In this document: in pieces, positions 33,291-44,903 of the stretch
How the letters are laid out: each line of letters starts with the position of its first letter
Numbering within the stretch: position 1 is the first letter of the stretch
From: Ottelia alismoides
Lineage: Eukaryota; Streptophyta; Magnoliopsida; Alismatales; Hydrocharitaceae
DNA length: 64,000 nt
Direction of reading: 5' to 3'
Assembly (NCBI GenBank): GCA_037367405.1
Contig: JAZKJV010002320.1
Location: forward strand, 682,001-746,000
Notes under the pieces: model-generated
What the model was told of the DNA's origin: nothing
The model's database searches: none
What the model saw: the letters and a program-made list of their open reading frames with translations, nothing else
Made by a program: the position numbers and the translations under genes

Positions 33291-35913
33291 TTGGGCTCTC
33301 AAGGTTACAGAAGTCGGCAATCGGTACTCGGTCGGCAGGATCATAGACTACGGAGAGTAATCAAATTTAGTCGAGCATTAGTCAATTTGAATTTTATTTA
33401 ATTATTTTAAACATATAAATCAAATTTTAATACATATACTCTCATTTCTATTCATATATTTAGGAATTTTGATATTTTTAAGAGCTTAAAAAATTATAGC
33501 AAGAGAAAAAAAATGAAGCAAGTTAAGAACAAAATGTTTAGTATATAGCACGAGCAATTGTTCAAAAACACATATACCACGCCCAAAAAATACAATTGGA
33601 AAGTGAGACAAATCAACCGACTTAATCCTCAATATCATCACCCAAGTCCATCTCTTCTTTTTCATCATCTTCATCATCATCCTCTTCTTCTTTCATATCC
33701 TCAAGATGTAACTCCTTCTCGTTCTCATTCATCGACATAGCATTGGAGCTTGAAGATGAAGCCTCCCTGCTACGTTCACATCGTTGGCTCCTTCTCGATT
33801 CCAAATTCTCTTCAGCACCACTAGCATGTGCAATAGCATCCCATGTCAAACAGGAATATAGAAAAACCTCCTCAGTTTGAGCACATTGAAACCTCCGGTC
33901 CATTCATCCATGTGTACACGGTCACGAGATGAGAGAGGATCTCTTTCTTTTTCAATTCAGTGTTCCTGCAAGTTTGAATTGAAACGCACATACACAAGAT
34001 CGTTCGGCTTCTTCGTTTCCAACATGCTTCTCTTCTTGGTATAGATCTAAAGATCAAAATACAAATCATATATTTGCATCAATTACTATGTTATAATTTA
34101 CTATTACTAATCAAATTTGGTGGGTGGAATGGAGTCATTACCGAGTCAAATGTAATCCAGTTACGCTCACATCCCGAGGATGAAGACATCAAGATCTTAA
34201 TGGCCATGGCTTTCAAATGAGGTATGTCATCTCCATGATTATACCATCATTAGCTATTTAAATGGAGAATTGATCAGTATAATATAATATAAAAGGTTTT
34301 CCGAAGAGAGAATTGGCCGAAGGATGAAATATTTTGATCATAATTGCCATCATTTGTCATCGTCTGTCTCACAGCTGAAGGCTTGCCAAAATCTCCACGA
34401 CCAAATCTACATATCAGACGCTCACCCATGGTAATTGAATCTTGTATATCCAAATCTGGATAAAATATTTCCATGCACTCCTTATACCCTCTCCACACCA
34501 CAACATCGGGATCACCATGAAACTCAGTGTAGAATAAAAACGGGTTCAAGAAATAAACTGTTGAATGCAATGGAGTATCAAGCCACCATTTGGTCTTGGA
34601 GGTAACAGTATCCACAAAAAATAGTAAGACGAGTCCACGCCATTGAATGATGCAATTATCTCCCGTTTGGCCTCTTCAAGCCCTATGTAGACAAAGCTCA
34701 TGGATGGACGCCGATTTGCATCAACCACACGCAATAAACGAACCAATGGAGTGAAAACTTGGATGGCATGTGCGGTGTAGTTCCAGAATGTAGGGCTGAA
34801 TACAATGGAACTCGCTGCTTCTCCCTTCTTGGTCTTGTACCATTTGCAGTTCATCCACTCTTCTGAGGAAAATATCAATCTAAACTTGTCTTTCTTCTCA
34901 TTTAGGCTCTCAAGAGTGAGAAAAGTGTTTGTAAATCTTGTTTGGCCGGACCTTGCAATGTCCCTCTTGCTGGTGAACTTGTGCATCAAGCTTAGAATTT
35001 TGGTTGTGAGAGTAGATGAACATCGTAAGCCTCCTCGCCTTTGTGATTGCACTCCTCACCCTCGTTTCTCTGCTTATCTCCTCCAAAACAAGATCAAGGG
35101 AGTGCGCGGCATACGGAGTCCACCAAATCTGCGGATATTTGGTGAGTAGCAATCTTCCCATTGCTATATTGGTGGATGCATTATCCGCCACAATCTGAAC
35201 CACATTATCTATGTCCACTTCATTAAGAACTCATCCACTAGCTTGAAGATGTATTCTACACAGTGAGCCTCGTCTAAGGTATTCACGGACTTCAAAAACG
35301 AAGTTCTCAAGGTACAATTGATACAAAAATTGATTATGCTCCTTGAATCCTTCCACGCATGTCCTTCCACGCATCAGTCATCAAAGGGCATCTTGTTGAC
35401 TTCCACATATCACGATGACATTGCAAGTCATCATGCATTTTCTTCACCGCCTTCTTCAGAAGTGGACCACTAAGCTCATACATCGCAGGAGTCTTTAGTC
35501 CTGATCCGTACTTCCCAAATCGCCTCTACCATCTACATGAAAGGCTTCGGCATCAATGCATTAAAAAGAATCGTCGATGTATATGCCCAGTTGGCTATAT
35601 ACGAGGTGACCCTATCACGATGATCCTTAGAGAATGCATCTTTTATGGTTATCTGATGTGATGACCCTTCCATTGTGGCATTCTGCTCCAAGTAATCGGA
35701 TACCCGTGATCTCTTCGTCGAACCTGCATCTCCAGTGATATCAATTTCCTCTCATCTCCTAAACATCAACTATTTTATGGCTCTTCTTCCTGGCAACATC
35801 ATCAAGGTATGCGATCATCTTCTTCTTCGTCTCTTCATCCGCATTGGGATATCCAGTTGTGTTGCCTCTTTGGTATGTTAGATGTTGTTTGAACCTGTAC
35901 ACACCTCCCTTAA

Positions 35914-36434
35914 TGATGCAAATATAAATGTTACAACGGATAAAAATAATATTTTGTGGTGAAGAAAAAAGTGGAGTGGTTGAGATGAGAAAACTCATCG
36001 GAGAACGAGGGATTTTGGAGAAGATTGCAAAGATCGCGTGGGGGAGGAGAGGCGAGGGAGAGAGATATAAAACTTAATTTTTCATATCATCTGAACTATT
36101 TAAAAGAATAGACTATCACCCCTTTATATAGGAGGGATGAGATTACAAAATTAAAAACAAATCGAAACTCAAATCCCAACTTATCCTAATCTGGACTCTA
36201 ACCAACTAACTAATCGATTTGAAATAAATTCAACACTTCAATTTATCCTGCAATTTATCCTGATTGACTCTAATTTTAAATTTGAGATTCAACTCAAAAA
36301 AACGACTACTAATTTGAGATCTCAGGCGATCTTTTTTATTTAAATAATTGCAACGACTCGATTAAGAATTAGACTCTAATTAACGACGAAAAATAAATAA
36401 AGAAAGAACTAGTTATCCTATTCATGCTGCATCA
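35914..36434 (-). repeat. 3' LTR of the LARD-like element
   Basis: 521 bp. Contains 'cctttatataggaggg' (TATA on minus: CCTATATAAAGG) near 36121-36136. Confidence 0.9.
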
Positions 36435-36981
36435 GTTCTCATCCGCTTGAAAAAATCTGTCTCTCGACGAAATGCTTGATCTACAGGCTTGAAGCTCAGT
36501 AATGGAAGAACTGATGCGGGGCAAATGGCGGGGTCTAGGCATTCGTGGAGCGGAGGTCAGAATCGTCGGCTTCATACTGAAAAAAGAGATGTTGTATAGG
36601 TAGTGGCGCCCTTGCCAATTTGAGGCATCTTCATTTCGAATCCCGCGACATTCAGAGAACCCATAGCAAATGAATGGCACAATGCTAGGAAGGGAGGAGA
36701 TGTAGGTAATGTACTAGACCATGAGACCTTTAAATAGGTGAAAACCACATTCCTATTCTTAATTGGAAGAGATATGATCCCCAATTTCTAATTTTCAGCA
36801 CCTCTTTTTAAGTATTTCCACTTCAGAGGGTGAGATTGCAGTTTGCGTACCCTTTCATTCCACCTAGGTCTCACCCTTTTGTAAAAAACTTTGGATGGGG
36901 GGAGTTCTTTGCAAAATTGCCAAATTTCATTCCATTCCCAATTCTCGTGTAACTCGATTCCTCTTGAGGAGGACCCCCATG

Positions 36982-37812
36982 CTAGGGCTTTTCCTCCCAC
37001 GATAAGGTAGTGGCGGCGGATCTCTTGCCTCCAAGGGTGGCGGAAGAAGGGAGGGAGGTGGCCTCGGGTCGGGAAGCGACGAAGGAGGGTGGCGGATAGG
37101 GGCTGTAGGGGCGTACATCGAGGCAGCGGGCGAACGAGGATGACGGTCTTGGCAGCGTTGAGTGGGCAAGGGGGAGGAGGAGGGATCTGCGGCTGTACAG
37201 AACCGTGGGAGGGGATGGAGGCAAGGGAAAGGACATGTGGTGGTGGTGTAGGGAGGGCAGTAGTGGTGACGGTTTGGGAGGGGGTGGACGGCGGCACAAC
37301 GAGGAGGTGGAAAGGATCTGAGGAGGTGCAGGAAATAGGGAAGATGAGGGCTGGTGGTGCGGAGCGGAGGGGTAGGAGGGGTGGTAGAGGTGGGTTTGGG
37401 GCTGGGGAGCATGTTGTTGGTTTGGTAATGGTGTATGGGGCCAGCGAGGGGGTTGCGAAAGGGGGTGCGGGGGTTGGGGGCGGCGTCGCAGAGGGCGCGG
37501 GGGTGGGTGGTGGTGCAGGGTGCGGTGGCAGGGATGTTTTGGGGCGGATTTTCCCAAAAACGCACTTGGAAATGGTGTTTGCAGGTCGGAATATACCTGG
37601 ACAGTGAGCAGGTCGATATTTTTTTCTTCTGAAATGGTATGGACTGCGAGCAAATCATCGTCGACAGCGTTGTCTATTCCTGAAACGGTTTGGACAGCGA
37701 GCGGGTTGTCGTTGTCGCTGTTTTTTCCATCCACAACGATCTGAACAACGCACAGATCATCGTCGACGGCAAGATTTTGTTCATCGTCAACTTGTACCAT
37801 AAAGATATCCAC
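36982..37812 (-). CDS. Unknown ORF (276 codons), acidic N-terminus and Pro/His/Ser-rich C-terminus
   Basis: Residues 1-75 contain imperfect repeats such as LAVDDDLCVVQIVVDG and NAVDDDLLAVHTISEE, encoded by a degenerate DNA repeat of about 55-60 bp (37620-37790). From about residue 85 the protein is dominated by Pro, His, Ser and Arg (HHHPPPRPLRRRPQPPHP). No retroelement domain is recognised. It occupies most of the interior, but a second frame is also open here (36927-37658), so GC-rich composition may be keeping frames open. It could be a gag-like product or chance. Confidence 0.35.
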   Translation of the reverse strand: MDIFMVQVDDEQNLAVDDDLCVVQIVVDGKNSDNDNPLAVQTVSGIDNAVDDDLLAVHTISEEKNIDLLTVQVYSDLQTPFPSAFLGKSAPKHPCHRTLHHHPPPRPLRRRPQPPHPLSQPPRWPHTPLPNQQHAPQPQTHLYHPSYPSAPHHQPSSSLFPAPPQILSTSSLCRRPPPPKPSPLLPSLHHHHMSFPLPPSPPTVLYSRRSLLLPLAHSTLPRPSSSFARCLDVRPYSPYPPPSFVASRPEATSLPSSATLGGKRSAATTLSWEEKP

Positions 37813-37983
37813 GTTGTACCATGAGTCTATCCATTGTTGAACCGTGATAATTGTTCGAAGGTGATCCCTGAGTTTTTGTTGATGCGAACGTGCATGCGAG
37901 CCACGAGATAGGGTTGCTTAATCGAGCTTCATCTTCCATTACTCGACAGGATCGTCGAATCGTAGGAACGATTCGGTTGCCAT

Positions 37984-37995
37984 GCTCTGATACCA
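37984..37995 (-). other. Primer-binding site (initiator tRNA-Met)
   Basis: On minus TGGTATCAGAGC lies two bases after the LTR end. It fixes the transcription direction as minus. Confidence 0.9.
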
Positions 37996-37997
37996 AT

Positions 37998-38507
37998 TGA
38001 TGCAAATATAAATTTTGCAATGGATAAAAATAATATTTTATGGTGGAGAAGAAAATGGAGTGGTTGAGAGGAGAAAACTCGTTAGAGAATGAGGGATTTT
38101 GGAGAAGATCGCAAAGATCGCGTGGGCAGGAGAGACGAGGGAGAGAGAGAGATAAAACTCAATTTTTCATATGATCTGAACTGTTTAAAACAATAGGCTA
38201 CCATCCCTTTATATAGGAGGGATGAGATTACAAAATTAGAAACAAATCAAAGCTCAAATCCCAACTTATCCTAATTTGGACTCTAACCAACTAACTAATT
38301 GATTTGAAATAAATTCAAATCTTCAATTTATCATAATTGACTCTAATTTTAAATTTGAGATTCAAAATAAAAAACCGACTACTAATTTGAGATCTCATGC
38401 GATCTCTTTTATTTAAATAATTGCAATGACTCGATTAATAATTAGACTCTAATTAATGATGAAAAATAAATAAATAAAGCACTAGTTATCCGATTCACGC
38501 TGCATCA
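37998..38507 (-). repeat. 5' LTR of the LARD-like element
   Basis: 510 bp, clearly the partner of 35914-36434 over its whole length. Confidence 0.9.
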
Positions 38508-39690
38508 CTTGACAATCTTCTTGTACAATCTACAAGTAACTGTATTCAGATATGCACGGTTCGAAAGATAACCATATTGCCATGCATGATCAGTTGATCC
38601 TGGCAGCATAAAAAATGAGTCGTTACCGTAAGCAACATTCGCTGGAGATGTAGCCATCTACATAGTCACAAACTCACAAGTTACTAATCAACAAACACAA
38701 AACTAGTCAAACTTACAAGTTACTAATCAACAAACTCATAAGTTAGCCAATCAACAAACACAAAGCAAACTAAACACACAAAGCTAATCAACAACCACAA
38801 AAGGTAAATAACCTAAGTTACCTAACCATCATGCAAATCAACAAGAAGTATCTAAGTTAGCGAATACATAGGGTGTGATAAACACAATTCTAACCTTGTA
38901 TAAATTAACCAACATGCAAACTATCAAATAATTTGAGATGTCGATTGACAAAAAAACTCATACCTTTCCACAGTATAATTCTCAAATTTCTCTTATAATA
39001 TTCAATCTTGCACATCCTTATAATATAAAAAGGACAGCTAATTGGGCCAAGGTATGTAAAATAGGTTCAAAAAATAGGCCTTAACAACATCACTCCTAGA
39101 TCTATTTTCCTTTCTACCTCATCACTTAATAACATATTATCAATACAACTTTTTCACCAACCAATGACATCACCCTCCCACAAGTTAACCAACCAATAAC
39201 ACCAAATAGTTCATACGGAACCATTACAAAGGGGACAAGATTACAAGAGTGAAGGACTATTAAACAAAGCAAGAAAATAAGATTACAATAACATAACATC
39301 TAAGATCAAGCATTAAAGTGTTAAACGAAGCAAGAAAAATTAAAAAACAAAACCCTAACCTAGTCGTTGGAGATCGGAGAACAAGGAGGAGGGGACGATG
39401 GTGGTTTGACATCAAAAGGATCGATCACATGGTTGTTGGGGACATGGAGGAGGGAGTGGCGACACGACGGAGGCGACAGAGCAGCACAAGGAGTCCGATC
39501 GGGGAAGAGGCGTGCGCAGGGTGTCGAGGGAAGGTGTCGAATGGGTATGGGGTTAGTAAGTCCCAAATCCCATTTAAACAGGTAATCGGGTTGAGGGATT
39601 AGGCTGAATCGAAATACGAATCCACATGCAAAAGTCAGACGACTGGGTCGTTTAATCGGGTCAGCCCGACTAAAGCCTAATTTAGCCAAT

Positions 39691-40112
39691 TTGGGTCACA
39701 TATCCTCACCCCCACCCCTCGGCTCGATTAGTCAGCTCACTTTTACAACTGTTTTTTTCTCAATGCCTTTCTTGGACTCTGCTCATTGTTCTATCTTTTT
39801 TCCCAAGATAGTAAGATTCTCAACGAGCCACATTTGCCCGTGCCAATGCCCTATGATAACGTCATTTTTTAGGTTACCACCATACAAAACATTGCTACAG
39901 AATGGAACACATCCCACTGAGTATTTGAAGAACCAAGCAGGGAGAAAGAATACGCATAAATAATATGGCGATAGATTTCCAAAACAACCATCTCCTATAG
40001 ATTTCCAAAACAAGCATCTGGCATCATCAAAACAAGGAAAGCAAGGTAAAAGGGTTAATCCATCACGTAAAACTTTACATCACAAAGAGGTCTCATTAAA
40101 ACATGGACATAC
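39691..40112. other. Intronic sequence next to AGD exon 2, nothing assigned
   Basis: No domain, repeat or TIR is recognised. Confidence 0.5.
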
Positions 40113-40189
40113 GTGTATTTCCGACATCCTTTGTAAAACTTTAGACTCCTATCCCTGAGTGAGTCGGCACTTTCTTCAAGTGACTGGAT
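40113..40189 (-). CDS. AGD: AGD-type ArfGAP, exon 2 (BAR domain)
   Basis: The 77-nt exon encodes IQSLEESADSLRDRSLKFYK followed by GCRKYT, the conserved second segment of plant AGD1-4 (ACAP-type ArfGAP) BAR domains. The acceptor is GTCATACAG|ATC and the donor is TACAC|GTATGT. It enters in phase 0 after exon 1 and leaves with two bases of a Thr codon that exon 3 completes. It lies alone between a hAT region ending near 39.7 kb and an L1 scrap at 40.8 kb. It is too short for ordinary ORF scans. The reading is secure because the residues, the phase and both splice sites agree. Confidence 0.94.
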
Positions 40190-40795
40190 CTGTATGACAA
40201 TAAAATGAGCTTTTAAATGATAAAGAAATCAGTTGGGTCAGGTTTAGAAATAATAAATAATAATATCCACATATTCCTAGTCTATAGTGCACATGACAAA
40301 CAATGGCAACCTTCACATAAAATCAGACAGTGATGAACCTAGTAAAGTCTGAAGACGGAAATCAAAAGGCAAGAAGCCCATCAATATGAACTTTCAGAGA
40401 AGGGATGAAGCCCTTACTCGAGGAAATTTTAAAGATGGCAAAATCACAAAATAACCTTGAAATAAGCTTAATGCGGGTATAGAAGGTATGAAAACAGATG
40501 TAACTGCATGTGTAGCTTAAGAATGTACAGAACCTATCTTTAGCATAAGCTTAACGCAAATAAAGTGTGGCAAAAGGGCATGAATACATGCGGATAGTTA
40601 CAAAGGATGTATCACATTTAACTTAATCTCACGAAGTGTGTCCTCAGATATGATATGCCTACTTCAAAAAATATATAGCTCTTACTGTTAGACTCAGAAG
40701 AATTGCATATATAAAACCTGATACCATGGGAAGTGAGGAAACAATAAAAAAATATCTCTTACTGTTAAACTTAGATGAATTGTGTGTGTAAACTT

Positions 40796-41339
40796 TTTTT
40801 TTTGACACTCAAAAGAGGGGATACACTCATAGGTGTTCGCCCCAGTTTATTAAGGAAAGGTGAAAGATATACTTACAGCGGGGAAAATAAAATAAAAATG
40901 TCGAGGTGGATGGTGCATAAGATACCATCCGCCACCCAAGACAACCTACATGGCTAGCCAATCCGTACAAAAATTGTTTGCAGCGATACAGATATTTTCC
41001 TTGTAGAAACGCTGCCCAGCAAATATTAAATTGTTTCTTCCCAACCAAATGCTCCAAATACGCGCAACGGGGATGATTCTAACAGAACGGGGGCGGGAGG
41101 AGGCAGCAGCAAGGCCCTCCCAGAAGGCCATCATGGATGACCGGTCAATCCAATCGACGTCAGCCCAGATGTCCTGCACGAATGGGCACAAGAAGAAAAG
41201 GTGGTTGGAGGTTTCAGTGCCAAGGCCGCAAATAGCGCAGGAAAGGGAGATGTTCGGAAGAAGGGAAGCGCAGCGGTCTCGCGTAAGAAGTCTTCCACGC
41301 CTGAGAATCCAAAGGAAGACGCCAATCCTCTCCGGGATC
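40796..41339 (-). mobile_element. L1 LINE 'D', 544-bp 3' end
   Basis: The element is flanked by a perfect 16-bp TSD, ttgtgtgtgtaaactt (40780-40795 and 41340-41355). Its A tail is on minus (T run at 40796-40802). The minus ORF 40946-41191 encodes IWADVDWI and IARIWSIWLGRNNLIFAGQR-type sequence (read: VARIWSIWLGRN), the zf-RVT C-terminus. Its 3' tail matches that of L1 'B' at 23330-23391, so it is the same family. Severe 5' truncation is typical of L1. Confidence 0.93.
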
Positions 41340-41732
41340 TTGTGTGTGTAAACTTAATGCGATGGGAAGCAAGAAAAGAAGGAAAAAGGCATACATTCCA
41401 AGCTTAAAAATATATAGCTCTTAACTTATAAAGCAAAAAGAAGAGATCTCCACGGGCATGAAATCTAAATAATTATACGAGAAAGTATGAGAATTTCAAC
41501 CCATGAATTTAGGAGTGAAGGCCGGGTAGCATGGAACCAAGCACAGATTGCACTAGGTCTACGGATAATCTGTTTATCCTCACATAAATGTGTAACCAAA
41601 CATTTTAAAAAAAATGTGTAACCAAACATGCCCTAGGAGACTCCTTTAAGAGAGAGAAGATAACTCCAGAAGAGCAATCGAGAAAGACATATGATACAGG
41701 AGGAGTAGAAAATATACAATAGAGGGTAATTT

Positions 41733-42650
41733 TACCACTTCCCCTCAAGTTGGAGCACGGGGGTCGCTTATCTCAATTTTGACGAATGCTCAAGTGTCTT
41801 GGGGAAGATATGCACAAGTTGTGTTTCAGTAAATATGCAAGGAGTGACAGTTTTTCATTGTATATTGTTAAAATGAAATGAGAGTCAACCTTAACATGTT
41901 GCGTGTGTTCATGGCAATATAAGTAGCAGAAGTGTTGTCCGATTGAAACCATAGTTGTAGCAGAGAATCCAAGTTCCACAAGGAAAAAAGTAAGCTAAGT
42001 GACCTCAAAGGCTCTGAATCATGGCTCTGTAATTGGCTTTTGCATTGGATCCAGTTGCTAACGTATATTTCTTCTTATGCTACGGAACTAAATTGCCACC
42101 AAAAAATAGCATAATTTGTCGTACACCACCAATCATCACGGGAACTAGTATAACAAACATCAGACTATACATATATGATAAGATTGTCATGCTTGGTATA
42201 TAAAATGCATAAGCTAGGAGAACTCTTTAGGTATTTGAGAATAAGCAAAACATTATTCCAATGGCAATAAATAGACCGCTCCAAGATTGAATAGCCATAT
42301 TGATGGCATAAGAAATATATTGACTAATGACGATAAAATGAAGAAGTTTGTCAATTAAGCTCCTATATCTCGTCATATTTTCGAAGAGCGCATCCTCATT
42401 AGAAGTAAATCATTGATAACCAGCAAGAACGGAAGGAGTGTATACCAAGAAAGCCAAGTCTCTTTTTAGAATGCCAAGGGAATATTTGCACTAGGACAAC
42501 AAGATTCCCCAAGAATTAATGTAAACCTCAATGTCCTTGAAGTATCCCAGGTGACCAAGAACCTTGGCAAGAATTACCAGCTGAATAAATCAATGTATCT
42601 CTTGAATGCCCAAGTAAATCGTCTCATCACCAATATGAATCATGTCAGTA
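41733..42650 (-). mobile_element. Copia 'D' remnant (RT end, RNase H, PPT)
   Basis: The minus frames give ETIYLGIQEI and KVLGHLGYF (about 42530-42640), then scraps of RNase H (VMIGGVRQIMLFFGGNLVP near 42070-42150), then EHTQHVKVDSHFI at 41773-41979. A PPT-like tract on minus (caacttgaggggaag, near 41740-41754) is followed by a TG-starting sequence that may be the LTR. It is heavily decayed. Confidence 0.72.
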
Positions 42651-43793
42651 ACCTATACTGTTAGAAGAAAATTATAAATCTATTGACACAGACATCAGAC
42701 GGCAACATGTTCAACCTCAAATAGCTATCTTCGTGGTAAGTCTATCAAACAAAGCACGAGGGACCACTAATGTAAAGTTGCATAATGTTAGTAACCCACT
42801 AATCTAAAATCTGAGTCCGATTTCTCGAGGTCTAAATACGATTTGATCAAATTGCAAGATTCCGGTTTGATTAATGTGATGGACAAAATTATTAAATGAG
42901 TAGTAGAAGTAACTTATTTGAGTTAGTTCATTTTGATATCCAAGGTCTCATTCATGTTCCTGACCATTAGGGACACATGTTTTATCTTGCAACGGTTGAT
43001 GATTTCTCTAGACTATCATGTGTTTTTCTTTTGAAAAACAAGTATGAGGCTTGACTTATAAATTCAACATTTTATTCATGAAATAAAGAATATTTTTCTA
43101 CTATTGTCATGGGTTTTCAATCTTTTGTCCATTCTGACTCTGTACCACTACATGTCCCTTACTCGCAGGACGGTGGACGGTGTGTCATCTTTGAGTGCCC
43201 CTACCATTGTTGCAACGAATGCTCCATCAGAACTTCTTATAACACTATGGAGAATAAAAAAGCGATGTATTATACATCATTTATCACATTTTACTTCCAC
43301 CGATACTTTATCTAGTTGCGACAGGCAGTTTACATATGCTCTTATGGTCGTTACTACTATGCATCATCATCATCACAACATACTTTAGGACTACGATTGG
43401 AAAAAAGCCGTGGATGAGAAGATCGAGGCGCTTACTTCCAGAGACGTGCGGGACCTTGTATCATGTCCTCCTGGCATCAAGTCAGTTGCGTGAAGATGGG
43501 TCTTTATAAGCAAACAGTCTCCTGATGGCTCCATTACCAGTTTGAAGATCAAACTCGTGGCAAAGGGTTTTATGTAGACATATGGCATAGACTACTTCGA
43601 GACATTCTCTTTAGTGCCTGGATCCAATCCGCACTATTCTCTCTGTTGTTGCCAATAAGAATAGGCTCATATTTCAGTTCGATGTGAAGAATGATTTTCT
43701 TTATGATGACCTCGAGGAGATTTACATAATGCAGCCACTAGGTTACTTTGTCAAGGGGGGAGTATATGCCGACTCCGTAAGGCCACTAACAGC

Positions 43794-44903
43794 CATGGTA
43801 TTAAAAGGCGCGCCTCGAGGCGGTCGTGGCGTACGCCTCAAGGCGAGGCGGGCCTTTTTAGCCTCGAGGCGTGCGCCTCGGCCTTGTCCAGTGAGGCGTG
43901 CGCCTCGACTGGCTGAGGCGTAGCCTCGAGGCGTTCCGCCTCGAGGCGGTCGAGGCGTTTTCCGAGGCGTTTTTGTTTTTTTTGAAGATTTCTTGTATGA
44001 TTTTGATAGTTACATGGTGGTTTGAGAAGCTTATAAATATATACTTGTTTAGGATAATGATTATACAAGTTAAATGCCTAAATCTGATGTTTCTTTCGTA
44101 CTCATAACTCCACATTTACTATTAATTATGGGTAACTATTTCAGCAAACTACTTCATATTTACTATTAATTATATCTAACTATTAATTTATGCAAAATGT
44201 ATGCTTAAATTTGACCTCTTTCATATTTATATGCTTGAATTTGACCTATTTCGTATTCATATTTACCATTAACATGCCAAATTATTTTAGTGAACGCTTA
44301 CTATTACATCCTTAAACATATAAAAATGTGTATACGAATTCGAATCCTCATAAAAGAAAAAAAATTTGTGACGGGGGCGCTGCCCCCTGCACCCCCGCAA
44401 GGGGGGGCCAACCTGGGCCCCCCCTAGCCCCCGCAGGCTCGCTGACCGGGCAGCGAGACCCCCGTTCTGGTAGGGTATGGTGCAACAGGGGGGATGCATA
44501 CAACCGTTCTTCACATAGGTATAGTAGAACATATAGTTAGGATTCAAATCATATGATTCATATCAACAACTTGGATGTTTATAATGACAACTATAGCCAA
44601 TCCCTTTTAGATAATTTTTTAGTGATAGTTATAAGTTATAACCAATGATTTTCTTTTGATTAGGTAGAAATTTAGAAAGGTTTATGGCATTGAGTCATTG
44701 ATATATCCTTTTTTTCATATTCTTATCTTCATAATATCATCATATATTACATTGTTATATACTATATGTTTATCAGATTATATTATTTCATCAATAAATA
44801 TATGTATTATATATTTTATATTTATTTTTCTATACAAAACTGAGGCTTACGCCTCGCTTCCAGGGAAAACGCCTCGTTCCGCCTTTCGTTTTTTCAAACC
44901 TTG
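43794..44903. mobile_element. Non-autonomous hAT element, 1.1 kb, with GCCTCGAGGC-type subterminal words
   Basis: The TSD is CTAACAGC (43786-43793 and 44904-44911). The ends are CATGGTATTAAAAGGCG and, inverted, CAAGGTTTGAAAAAACGAAAGG. The first 170 bp are packed with gcctcgaggc/ggcgtacgcctc words, and the right end has a shorter set. The middle holds a GC-rich segment with potential hairpins (44370-44500) in AT-rich DNA. There is no transposase. Removing it with one TSD copy restores the Copia RT reading frame. Confidence 0.92.

Larger units (their letters stand above)
35914..38507 (-). mobile_element. Non-autonomous LTR retrotransposon (LARD-like), 2.6 kb
   Basis: The LTRs are 35914-36434 and 37998-38507, starting TGATGCAAAT and ending GCTGCATCA on plus. 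The flanks are CTTAA (35909-35913) and CTTGA (38508-38512), a TSD with one change. A minus-strand tRNA-Met PBS lies inside the high-coordinate LTR. The LTRs differ by many substitutions and small indels, so the insertion is older than the one at 28328. There is no pol gene; the interior carries one 276-codon ORF. It splits the hAT BED-finger region. Confidence 0.92.
33960..38657 (-). pseudogene. hAT transposase (BED finger, DUF659, dimerisation domain), broken
   Basis: The likely start, MATSPANVAYGNDSFF, is at 38657. A BED-type zinc-finger region follows (DHAWQYGYL, then GGVYRFKQHLTYQRGN at 35759-35900), split by the LTR insertion. DUF659/RNase H-like sequence with VVQIVADNASTNIAMGRLLL and IWWTPYAAHSLDLVLEEI lies at 34910-35218. 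RFTNTFLTLESL and TKKGEAASSIVFSPTFW lie at 34546-35052. The C-terminal dimerisation domain reads AIKILMSSSSGCERNWITF (about 34145-34203), an intron, then IYTKKRSMLETKKPNDLVYV and a stop near 33966. Frameshifts and stops separate the pieces. Confidence 0.82.
33297..39690 (-). mobile_element. Decayed autonomous-type hAT transposon (ends tentative), with nested LTR element
   Basis: A hAT transposase gene (33960-38657) sits between a left edge CAAGGTTACAGAAGTCGGC (33300 region) that resembles other CAAGG-type hAT ends here, and a possible right edge rich in cgggt/cccgac words near 39590-39690. I could not read a clean 8-bp TSD, so the limits are approximate. About 38700-39600 would be its leader and first intron. 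Confidence 0.55.
1987..40112 (-). other. AGD: AGD intron 2 (38,126 bp), filled with nested transposons
   Basis: The intron runs from donor AC|GTATGT after exon 2 to acceptor TGTAG before exon 3. It holds an RTE remnant, an L1 broken by a hAT and a Copia element, another L1 scrap, a Copia with a nested non-autonomous LTR element, and a decayed hAT with another nested LTR element. About 1987-2514, 3049-3699, 25844-26079 and 31396-33290 carry nothing I can assign apart from AT-rich DNA. Confidence 0.88.

Noticed and set aside
37089..37607. 172-codon Gly-rich plus ORF
   Set aside because: It is antisense to the LARD interior, which is transcribed on minus as the PBS shows.
39590..39690. Clean right terminus and TSD for the decayed hAT transposon
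   Set aside because: The candidate end matches the left end only weakly and the best flanking pair (atttgggc/atttgggt) is imperfectly placed, so I left the boundary open.
43794..43980. Regularly repeated GCCTCGAGGC words resembling a CRISPR or satellite
   Set aside because: Spacing is irregular and the words are hAT subterminal repeats bounded by an inverted end and an 8-bp TSD; this is a plant nuclear sequence.
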